Source of the DNA: Candidatus Neomicrothrix sp. UBA4742 | GTDB taxonomy: Bacteria > Actinomycetota > Acidimicrobiia > Acidimicrobiales > Acidimicrobilacustridaceae | NCBI GenBank assembly: GCA_002403895.1 | Contig: DHIQ01000226.1 | Span: forward strand, 20,727-40,484 | DNA: 19,758 nt | Direction of reading: 5' to 3' | Shown here: positions 13,841 through 19,758 of the stretch, one piece after another | Layout of the letters: every line of letters begins with the position of its first letter | How positions within the stretch are numbered: position 1 is the stretch's first letter | Notes under the pieces: generated by a model | The model's input: the letters and a program-made list of their open reading frames with translations, nothing else | Databases searched by the model: none | What the model was told of the DNA's origin: nothing | Translations under genes and position numbers: made by a program

Positions 13841-13889
13841 CGCTGGCTACGCCAGCGGCTCCTTTGATCGATAGGTGTTGCCTTTCGAT
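13841..13889. terminator. Two adjacent hairpins between the cyclase and a convergent gene
   Basis: CGCTGGC-TAC-GCCAGCG (13841-13857) is a perfect seven-base stem. ATCGA (13867-13871) and TCGAT (13885-13889), with AGG/CCT inside and one T-T mismatch, form a second. They lie between the cyclase stop and the stop at 13993 of a leftward gene. No T-run follows, so bidirectional termination is suggested by position only. The stretch 13890-13992 shows nothing else. Confidence 0.4.
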
Positions 13890-13992
13890 ATCCGCCAACC
13901 TCCCCCGTTTTTGGGTCAGCTCAGACAACAGCCACATGCCCGAGGTCGCCGCTGGGATCGCGGCCATTCACCACGGATTCGTTTGCAGGGCG

Positions 13993-15192
13993 CTAGAAGC
14001 CGCTGCCGGTTGTACTCCCGTGAACGTGGTCGCACAGACGTTGCTCGCCCGGTTTGATCTGGCCAGCGCCGACGCCTTCCAACGCGGAGAACGGCCCGCA
14101 GGTCTCGGGCACGATCCACACGTGGATCATCGGCACCGGCGGCAGCTTCACCAAGGGCGCCTCGCAGGTGCCGTCGCTGGTGGTGAGGCCAACCACCTGC
14201 GGGGCCGCATTGTTGGTGAAGCAAAGATTGTCGTGGATGTGCCACTGGGTGAGCGCTCCACCGAGGTCAGGGACAGCATCCAGGGTCGACCCGGGCGGGA
14301 GCATGTACATCGCCGCCTCGAGGGTCTTGGTGGAACCGGTCACCCGGTAGACAAGAGATTCCGGGTGATCGGGATCGAGGATCTTGCCATCATTGAGACT
14401 CGACCAGCTGATGTAGTGCTCGAATCCGGTGAAACCGTCGCCGATGGACCGGTACCCCGCCGCTTCCGCGGCGGCCGGGTCGGCCCACTGCGGGAGCCGC
14501 ATCACGGTGATCGCCACCTCGTTTTCGGCCCGAGCCTGCTGCTCCGGTGTCACCCCAGCAACCCCGCCAAGGTCGATCGGCATGTTCGGGTCGTAGGGCT
14601 TGGTCGGCAGGGCCACAGAAGCATCGGTGAGCGTGGCCTGTCCGTCGGCTCCGACGACGATGGCTTTCGCCTCGCCAGCGCCATGGACGTGGTTGCCCGC
14701 TTCGACCATCCCGGGGAACGCCACGGCGGCAAGCACGGCCACCGCGACACCCACGAGCAGCGGAGCACGTCGATCGGCATGGTGTCGCTTGAGACTCCAG
14801 ACCGCGGCCAGAGCCGACACCGCGGCCAGCGCGGCCGCCAAACCGTCCGCTACCTGTATCGGCTCGACCTGATCCAGCCCGTCGACGAAGGTGAGCCCCT
14901 TCGTCTTGGCCAACACCCAACCACCGACGAGCACGGCGTTGAGAAGAAGGCCGACCAGCGCCACGGCCCGGCTCGGTCGGGCCAGCGCCATCGCTCCCCA
15001 TCCCAGCTGCACCAGCGCAACCACGATGAAGACCCGAGCCGCCGCCGGGTGTTCGGCATGAGCACCCACTGCCGCGGCATGGATCGCTCCCGCGCTGAGC
15101 GAGGCAACGCCAGCAACGAGCAACGCCCGCGATCCACGCGAAATCGGTGCCTCAGGCTCAAGTCGGACCGGAACATCGACCATCGTTGTCAC
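13993..15192 (-). CDS. Polytopic membrane protein with His/Cys-rich extracytoplasmic domain, unknown function
   Basis: A 399-residue protein I cannot assign to a named family. Five hydrophobic helices lie near residues 22-42, 52-70, 76-95, 113-133 and 144-160. A soluble domain of about 235 residues follows. It is rich in paired His and Cys: GNHVHG near 166-171, WHIHDNLC (His318, His320, Cys324), IHVWIVPETCGPF (His357, Cys365) and LCDHVHG (Cys387, His389, His391). This pattern suggests a metal site, and the CsoR and YHS remnants next door point the same way; both are inference. GTG 15192 is chosen because AAGGGGG lies eight bases upstream; ATG 15183 is the alternative. The gene is convergent with the cyclase. 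Confidence 0.72.
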   Translation of the reverse strand: MTTMVDVPVRLEPEAPISRGSRALLVAGVASLSAGAIHAAAVGAHAEHPAAARVFIVVALVQLGWGAMALARPSRAVALVGLLLNAVLVGGWVLAKTKGLTFVDGLDQVEPIQVADGLAAALAAVSALAAVWSLKRHHADRRAPLLVGVAVAVLAAVAFPGMVEAGNHVHGAGEAKAIVVGADGQATLTDASVALPTKPYDPNMPIDLGGVAGVTPEQQARAENEVAITVMRLPQWADPAAAEAAGYRSIGDGFTGFEHYISWSSLNDGKILDPDHPESLVYRVTGSTKTLEAAMYMLPPGSTLDAVPDLGGALTQWHIHDNLCFTNNAAPQVVGLTTSDGTCEAPLVKLPPVPMIHVWIVPETCGPFSALEGVGAGQIKPGEQRLCDHVHGSTTGSGF

Positions 15193-15228
15193 GCCTGGAC
15201 CCCCTTGCGCTCAGCCCGTCGACGCGAG

Positions 15229-15369
15229 CTACGCACCCACAGTAGGGGTAGATGCTCGGCGTCGGAGTCTGGCTGTTCCGACTGCGGCGAGCAGAGCCAG
15301 CCCGATCGCTCCGACGACGATGTACGCCGAATGCGACCGGGAACGGCTCGTCTGTCGATCGAGACGAGC
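15229..15369 (-). pseudogene. C-terminal membrane-anchor remnant after the GNAT gene
   Basis: Directly after the GNAT stop, the same frame stays open for 46 codons without any ATG, GTG or TTG that could start it usefully. It encodes a typical C-terminal anchor: SHSAYIVVGAIGLALLAAVG followed by TARLRRRA. Small secreted metal proteins such as CopC-like ones end this way, but too little remains to name it. Read as the tail of a lost gene cut at the edge of the GNAT operon. Chance coding of a hydrophobic stretch is possible. Confidence 0.35.
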
Positions 15370-16008
15370 TCAGCCGGCCTCCAGCGCTTGCGGGTCGCGC
15401 CACATGAACCAGATGGTGGGCCCGTCGTTGCCGAGCACGGTCTCGCCGGTGACCTTGAAACCGAAGCGTTCGTAGTACGGCACGTTGTCAGCCTTGGATG
15501 ACTCGAGGTAGGCGGGTAGACCGTCGCGGTCGCAGCGGTCGGTGACCTGGCGGATCAGTGCCGCTCCCACGCCGCGCCCCTGGGCCACCGGGTCGGTTCC
15601 GATGACGGCCAGGTACCAGTGCGGCTCGTCGGGGTGCTGGGCCTCGACCTTGCGCTCTACCTCCAACGATGCCGGCAGGCGTCGGCCGAAGGCCCGCAGC
15701 AGGTCGGGCAGGGTCCGCAGGATGGAGCCGTTGCTGAGCTTCCACTTGCCCGGCGGCTTCCACAGCGCAGCGGCCACCCGATCGGGGGTGGTGAGCACCT
15801 CGCCCCGCTTCAGGCTGTCGTAGAGGTAGGCCCGGAACACCAAGGCGGCGCGGCGGTCCCGACCGCGATCGTCGGGGAAGAGCCAGTTCCACACCGGGTC
15901 GTCGCGAAAGGCGCGGGCCAAGATCTCGGCCAGCGCTTTGCGGTCGGAATCCACCGCCCGCTCGACGGTAGGGGTTGGTGGGGTGCCGGGGTTGGGCTGG
16001 ACGTTCAT
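15370..16008 (-). CDS. GNAT family N-acetyltransferase
   Basis: A 212-residue acyltransferase that would move an acetyl group from acetyl-CoA to an amine. The acetyl-CoA loop is [12 protein letters not shown] (QGRGVG at residues 143-148), preceded by the strand [10 protein letters not shown]. The C-terminal motif [19 protein letters not shown], is typical. The N-terminal half ([17 protein letters not shown]) matches a GNAT subgroup found widely in actinobacteria and fungi, so the acceptor is uncertain. Its ATG overlaps the stop of the PLP-enzyme gene by four bases (ATGA), making it the third gene of a coupled operon. It could acetylate the amine product of that enzyme, which is speculation. 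Confidence 0.88.
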   Translation of the reverse strand: MNVQPNPGTPPTPTVERAVDSDRKALAEILARAFRDDPVWNWLFPDDRGRDRRAALVFRAYLYDSLKRGEVLTTPDRVAAALWKPPGKWKLSNGSILRTLPDLLRAFGRRLPASLEVERKVEAQHPDEPHWYLAVIGTDPVAQGRGVGAALIRQVTDRCDRDGLPAYLESSKADNVPYYERFGFKVTGETVLGNDGPTIWFMWRDPQALEAG

Positions 16009-17465
16009 GGCAGCCGGTACCAGCTGTCCATGTGGTCCAACATGGCGTGGGCCACGAGGCCCCGCTCGGGGATGGTGTTGGCCATGCCGTAGATCGGGGC
16101 CATGCCGCCCTCGGCCGTGGGGTGGGCCCGCACCTCATCGATGGCGGCTCGCAAGTCGACGACGAAGCGGTCGGTCACGCCCGGTTGCGTCGTCCGTTGG
16201 GTGACGCACAGGTGCACGGCGGCCGGGCGGTGCAGACCGTTGAGGCTCCAACCCAGCGCGGTCATGGCGTCGAGCACCCGGTAAATGTCGAGCGTGTCAT
16301 CGACGCTGCGGAAGGCCACCACGAACAGGGGGTCGCCGAAGATCTCCAGTTCGGGGAAGTCGGCGCGCAGAGCGGCCTTGACCCGACCCGCGGTTTCGAG
16401 GATGGCCCGGGTGGCGGCGAGGTAGCCCGACTCGCCGGTGGACACCAGCGCCGCCCAACACGCCGCGCTCAGCGCCCCCGGCCGGCTCCCGGCGAACGAC
16501 GGCGAGGCGTAGAGACCGCCGGGCCAGTCGGTGATGGTGAAGTACTGGTGATGGCGCAGCTCCACGTTGCGGTAGAGCACCACCGAGGTGCCCTTGGCCG
16601 CGTAGCCGTACTTGTGGGTGTCGGCCGACATGGAGGTCACGCCGGGCAGGCGGAAGTCGAACGGCGGCACCGGCCAGCCCAGCTTCTCGGCCCAGGGGAG
16701 CACGAAGCCTCCGAGGCAGCCGTCGGTGTGGAAGCCGATGCCCCGGGCTCGGGCCAGCTCGCTCAGCTCCTCGATCGGGTCCACCACGCCGTGGGGGAAC
16801 GACGGGGCCGAGCCCACCATGACCACCGTGTTGTCGGTGATGGCCGCCTCGGTGGCGGCGACATCGGCCCGCCAGTCGGGGCCGGTGGGGATGTGGATGA
16901 TCTTGATGCCGAAGTACTGGGCCGCCTTGTCGAAGGCGGCGTGGGCGCTGATGGGCACGATCATCTCGGGCTCGGTGATGCCCCGGGTGGCCAGGGCATG
17001 GTCCCGGTAGGTCTTCATGGCCAGCTGGATGCTCTCGCTACCGCCCGACGACACGGTGCCGCACACGCCGGTGTCGCTGCCCGGCCCGTCGCCGATGCCG
17101 CCCCCGCCGAGCATGGTGGCGGTCATGGCCACGATCTCGCTCTCGTACTTGGTGCCGCTCGGCCACAGGTCGGTGTGCAGCGGGTTGGCCTGGGAGTTGA
17201 GGGCGTAGACCTCGTTGAGGAAGGCGATGTGGTCAGGGTCGCCGTTGTAGACCGACCCGGAGGCGTAGCCCTGCTCCCAACGGGCCGCTTCGAGCTCGGC
17301 CATGGCCCGCATCTCGGCGAGCACCTCGGCCCGGTCCCGCCCGGTCTCGGGGATGGCGGCGTAGGTCTCGTAGCGCTGCCGGTAGTCCTTGATGGTGGGC
17401 TCAGGCGGGCGCTCGTGGTCGGCCTGTTCTGCTCCGGTGCCAGTTTCGGCGGTGGTGTCGGTCAT
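16005..17465 (-). CDS. PLP-dependent lyase/decarboxylase, sphingosine-1-phosphate-lyase-like
   Basis: A 486-residue fold-type I PLP enzyme. Lys285 in [15 protein letters not shown] forms the Schiff base, and His246/Asp248 in [10 protein letters not shown] hold the cofactor. [20 protein letters not shown] is the phosphate-binding and substrate segment. The ADTHKYG context and overall length fit the sphingosine-1-phosphate lyase branch of group II decarboxylases better than glutamate decarboxylase. Such lyases split a phosphorylated amino alcohol into an aldehyde and phosphoethanolamine. It lies between an FGGY kinase and a GNAT gene with ATGA overlaps on both sides. The order kinase then phosphate-dependent lyase is suggestive of consecutive steps. 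The native substrate is unknown. Confidence 0.88.
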   Translation of the reverse strand: MTDTTAETGTGAEQADHERPPEPTIKDYRQRYETYAAIPETGRDRAEVLAEMRAMAELEAARWEQGYASGSVYNGDPDHIAFLNEVYALNSQANPLHTDLWPSGTKYESEIVAMTATMLGGGGIGDGPGSDTGVCGTVSSGGSESIQLAMKTYRDHALATRGITEPEMIVPISAHAAFDKAAQYFGIKIIHIPTGPDWRADVAATEAAITDNTVVMVGSAPSFPHGVVDPIEELSELARARGIGFHTDGCLGGFVLPWAEKLGWPVPPFDFRLPGVTSMSADTHKYGYAAKGTSVVLYRNVELRHHQYFTITDWPGGLYASPSFAGSRPGALSAACWAALVSTGESGYLAATRAILETAGRVKAALRADFPELEIFGDPLFVVAFRSVDDTLDIYRVLDAMTALGWSLNGLHRPAAVHLCVTQRTTQPGVTDRFVVDLRAAIDEVRAHPTAEGGMAPIYGMANTIPERGLVAHAMLDHMDSWYRLP

Positions 17466-19063
17466 GAGGGCTTCTTTCTCGAATGGCGATTGAGCTTGGC
17501 GTAGATGCCCTTGTTCTTCTTGTACAGATCCACGAACGTGCCGTACAGCCGGTCATAGGTGGCCCGGTTGCGGGCGTCGGGCTGGAACGTCTCGGTGATG
17601 GTGATCTTGGCCGGGATGTCGTCCCACCGCAGGTGGCCGAGCGCCACCGAGGCCGAGAAGCCGGCGCCCCGCACGTTGGCCAGAACAGGGTCGGACACCT
17701 GGCGGATGGGCCGGTCCAAGACGTCGGCCATGATCTGGCACCACAGCGGCGAGCGGGCTCCGCCGCCGACGAAATTGAGGTGCTCGAAGCGGCGCTTGGT
17801 GAACTTCTCGGCGGCGTCCTGCATCCACCGGGTGTTGAGGGCCACCCCTTCGAACACCGAGCGCACCAGGTGGCTCCGCTCGGTGGCCAGCGAGGCGTTG
17901 AACCAGCCGGCCCGAATGAGGTGGTTGTCGACCGGCGTGCGCTCGCCGTTCAGCCAGGGTAGGAAGATCAGGTTGCCGCTGCCCGGCGCGACCTTGGCGG
18001 CCAACTCGTTGAGCCGGTCGTATACGTCGTCGGGAGCCACACCCGAGCCGAGGGCGTCGTCGGGGTAGAGGATGTTGTCGACCAGCCACGAGAGGCACTT
18101 GCCGGCGGTGTCCTGCTCGGTGGCCACCCAGTAGCGCGAGGGGATGCCCGACGGCAGCGACGTGATGTTGGAGAGGATGTCGGTCTTCTTGAACGGCACG
18201 TGGCACGACAGCCACGACGAGGTGCCGATGTACAGGTGCGCCTCAAGATCACGCACCGCCCCGGAGCCGATCGCCGCCGACTCCGTGTCCGGCGTGCCCA
18301 TCACCACTTGCACGTCCTCCCGCAACCCGAGCTCGCGTGCGACTTCGGGCAAAATCGTCCCGAGCACTGCGCCAGTCGGCCGCAGGTCCGGCAGCTTGTC
18401 GCGGTCAACGCCCGCCATCGCGACCAGCTTGTCGACGTAACGGACGCGTGAGAGATCACGGTTGTCCGTCAGCCAATGGCCAGTGATCGTGTCATAAGAC
18501 GCCGCGAACTGGCCAGTCAGGCGCATGTTCAGGTAGTCCACCGGTTCCAGAAACTTGTATGTGTCGCGGTAGACGTCCGGGCGCTCGTTCTGGATGAAAA
18601 GGATATGCCCCAGCGAATCTTTCCCCGTCCGCGAGGGCACGCCGCCGGTGTACTTGATCCACTCGCGTAGTTTCAGCGCGCCGTAGCCACCAACGCTCAC
18701 TGCGCCGCGAGTGATCCGTTTCGCGTAGCGCGCCCCGCGCGAGTCCATCCAGATGACCGCGTTCATCAGCGGCCGGCCGGCGCGGTCCACGGCGACTGTC
18801 CCCATCCACTGCGTCGTCAGAGCAATGCCCACGATGCTCTCCGGCGGTACGAGATTACGCGCGAGTAGTCGCTTGGCGGCAGTCGTGATCGCCCGCCACC
18901 AATCGTCCGGATCTTGCTCCGCGCCGCCGTTAGGCAGCAGTTGCACTCCCGTCTTCTCGATCTCATGCCCGGCGATCTCACCATCCGTCGAGACAAGCGC
19001 GACCTTAGGGCCGCCAGTGCCAAGGTCGACCGCAAGAATGTGCTTGCTCTCATTCGCAGACAA
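17462..19063 (-). CDS. FGGY-family carbohydrate kinase (xylulokinase-like)
   Basis: A 533-residue kinase of the FGGY family, which phosphorylates sugars or polyols with [19 protein letters not shown] is the N-terminal phosphate-binding hairpin. [19 protein letters not shown] and [20 protein letters not shown] are the later ATPase-fold motifs. The start is taken as TTG 19063 because GGAGGAG lies seven bases upstream and the conserved part begins there; a longer frame to 19180 crosses the promoter region. The stop overlaps the PLP-enzyme start (ATGA). Codon use changes inside the gene near 18240-18340. The 5' part uses GCG, CAA, AAT, CTT and CGT freely, while the 3' part prefers GCC and CGG like its downstream neighbours. 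The substrate cannot be read from sequence. Confidence 0.9.
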   Translation of the reverse strand: MSANESKHILAVDLGTGGPKVALVSTDGEIAGHEIEKTGVQLLPNGGAEQDPDDWWRAITTAAKRLLARNLVPPESIVGIALTTQWMGTVAVDRAGRPLMNAVIWMDSRGARYAKRITRGAVSVGGYGALKLREWIKYTGGVPSRTGKDSLGHILFIQNERPDVYRDTYKFLEPVDYLNMRLTGQFAASYDTITGHWLTDNRDLSRVRYVDKLVAMAGVDRDKLPDLRPTGAVLGTILPEVARELGLREDVQVVMGTPDTESAAIGSGAVRDLEAHLYIGTSSWLSCHVPFKKTDILSNITSLPSGIPSRYWVATEQDTAGKCLSWLVDNILYPDDALGSGVAPDDVYDRLNELAAKVAPGSGNLIFLPWLNGERTPVDNHLIRAGWFNASLATERSHLVRSVFEGVALNTRWMQDAAEKFTKRRFEHLNFVGGGARSPLWCQIMADVLDRPIRQVSDPVLANVRGAGFSASVALGHLRWDDIPAKITITETFQPDARNRATYDRLYGTFVDLYKKNKGIYAKLNRHSRKKPS

Positions 19064-19237
19064 GATAAGGCTCCTCCGGCGTGAGCGTAGCGGAGATGCC
19101 CCAGTCCGACAAGCGCGGCGTGACGAATGGCCCTCCCGCGTTAGGCCATATGGGGCTAATGCGCCGGGCGCGCCCGGCACGACAATCGTATTATCAAGAC
19201 CGGCGGGATGCGTCCCGCGGGATCAGGAGGCTTAACC
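19064..19237. promoter_or_regulatory. Divergent promoter region between kinase and acyl-CoA dehydrogenase
   Basis: This 174-base gap has several dyads. GCCGGGCGCGCCCGGC (19163-19178) is a perfect 16-base palindrome. CCATATGG (19146-19153) sits inside a wider imperfect dyad (19138-19162). GCGGGA-TGCG-TCCCGC (19203-19218) would form a hairpin in the rightward 5' leader. TATTAT (19189-19194) is a good -10 for the dehydrogenase but has no matching -35. On the - strand, TTGTCG followed after 17 bases by GCATTA brackets the large palindrome as a possible kinase promoter. Confidence 0.45.
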
Positions 19238-19758
19238 ATGCGCATGAACGTCCAACCAGTCCCAACGCTGTCAGAGCGGATCAATGAGATACGCGGACTC
19301 ACCGCGAGCATCGTCAACAAGGAAATACTCCCGAACGAGAACGTGCTCTGGGCCTGGCGTGGCAACCGGCGCGTCACAGACAGAGACCGGGAGGAGTCGG
19401 AGGAGTTGCGGGCGCAGATTGTCGACAAGGTGAAGCAGGCCGGGCTCTGGGCTCCCCACCTGCCACCGGAGTACGGCGGCGCCGGCCTGGACTTCCTCGA
19501 GCACGCCTACATGAACGAGGTCCTCGCCTATGCAATCGGCGCGGCGGCCCTCTTTGGCGTCGTCGCACCCAATTCTGGCAACCAGACGATCCTCCTGAAG
19601 TACGGGACGGACAAGCAGAAGCGCGAGTGGCTCGTCCCCCTCGTCGAAGGGCGAATGGAGTCCGGCTTCTCGATGACCGAGCCGGACCAGCCGGGCTCGG
19701 ACCCGCGTTCACTCAGGACAACGGCGCGTCGTGACGGCGACGAATGGGTAATCAACGG
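19238..19758 (+). CDS. Acyl-CoA dehydrogenase family protein, 3'-truncated
   Basis: The window ends inside this gene; 173 N-terminal residues are visible. AGGAGG seven bases before ATG 19238 fixes the start, with ATG 19244 as an alternative. The N-terminal helical domain (LSERINEIRGLTASIVNKEI) leads into AGLWAPHLPPEYGGAGLDFL, the classic acyl-CoA dehydrogenase segment. It continues with NSGNQTILLKYGTDKQKREW and GFSMTEPDQPGSDP, the FAD-side motif. The enzyme would oxidise an acyl-CoA at the alpha-beta bond with FAD and pass electrons to ETF; chain specificity is unknown, and the catalytic Glu lies beyond the window. Codons such as ATA, CAA and AAT are more common here than in most of the window. 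Confidence 0.93.
   Translation, partial: MRMNVQPVPTLSERINEIRGLTASIVNKEILPNENVLWAWRGNRRVTDRDREESEELRAQIVDKVKQAGLWAPHLPPEYGGAGLDFLEHAYMNEVLAYAIGAAALFGVVAPNSGNQTILLKYGTDKQKREWLVPLVEGRMESGFSMTEPDQPGSDPRSLRTTARRDGDEWVIN

Noticed and set aside
15228..15246. CTAC-N9-GTAG upstream of the five-helix membrane protein as a BlaI site
   Set aside because: The half-site spacing is nine bases instead of five, and no CTTACA is present.
13864..15501. A 545-codon open frame opposite the five-helix membrane protein
   Set aside because: Its composition is low in hydrophobic residues and rich in Arg/His/Gly, and no fold is visible. The opposite strand has a start with ribosome binding site and good membrane topology.
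15975..17504. A 509-codon open frame opposite the PLP enzyme
   Set aside because: It is Gly/His/Val-rich repetitive sequence produced by the third-position GC of the real gene, and it shows no motif.
1..19758. tRNA, rRNA, CRISPR arrays, insertion sequences, integrases, attachment sites or riboswitches
   Set aside because: None was recognised by reading both strands. No repeat array, transposase, integrase or terminal repeat with a target duplication was seen.

Overview
The window is GC-rich, has GTG and TTG starts and several starts with no Shine-Dalgarno sequence (probably leaderless), and is packed with 4-base ATGA overlaps. Gene content (BlaI/M56 pair, CcdA/TlpA redox genes, TetR with a dehalogenase, short class III cyclase) points to a high-GC actinobacterium, perhaps of the Acidimicrobiia. 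The lineage is an inference from style. No rRNA, tRNA, CRISPR array or transposase was seen.

Layout. (1) 1-5400: the 3' part of hemC, then a TetR regulator with an AtsA/RNase Z-like metallo-hydrolase, a haloalkane dehalogenase, a convergent GT39-type membrane glycosyltransferase and a small ABM-domain monooxygenase. (2) 5512-13018: a thiol-disulfide island. A leftward run encodes two CcdA-like membrane proteins, a membrane-anchored CxxC redoxin, a glutaredoxin-like protein, DUF2933-like and DUF2752-like membrane proteins and a thioredoxin-fold lipoprotein. Beside it lie an M56 metallopeptidase and a BlaI-type repressor, and divergently a TlpA-like protein, a 62-residue membrane/coiled-coil protein and a CcmG-like protein. 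(3) 13019-15369: a metal-linked and partly decayed stretch. It holds a CsoR remnant, a half-length YHS-like ORF, a truncated class III cyclase, a polytopic protein with a His/Cys-rich domain, and a C-terminal membrane-anchor remnant. (4) 15370-19758: a tightly coupled FGGY kinase, sphingosine-phosphate-lyase-like PLP enzyme and GNAT acetyltransferase, divergent from an acyl-CoA dehydrogenase that runs off the end.

The main result is a shared 16-base dyad (consensus WCTTACANNNNGTARN). It occurs immediately before the ccdA operon, between blaI and tlpA, and before the 62-residue membrane protein. This fits one BlaI/M56 pair controlling the whole redox island. The proposed working model is that the M56 protease senses an envelope signal and removes BlaI. 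Electrons then pass from cytoplasmic thiols through the CcdA proteins to membrane-tethered TlpA, CcmG and redoxin partners. The model is inferred from gene content and operator sequence only.

A second point is that codon use changes sharply inside the FGGY kinase gene near 18240-18340. Its 5' half and the acyl-CoA dehydrogenase look unlike the rest of the window, which suggests recombination, transfer or an assembly join.
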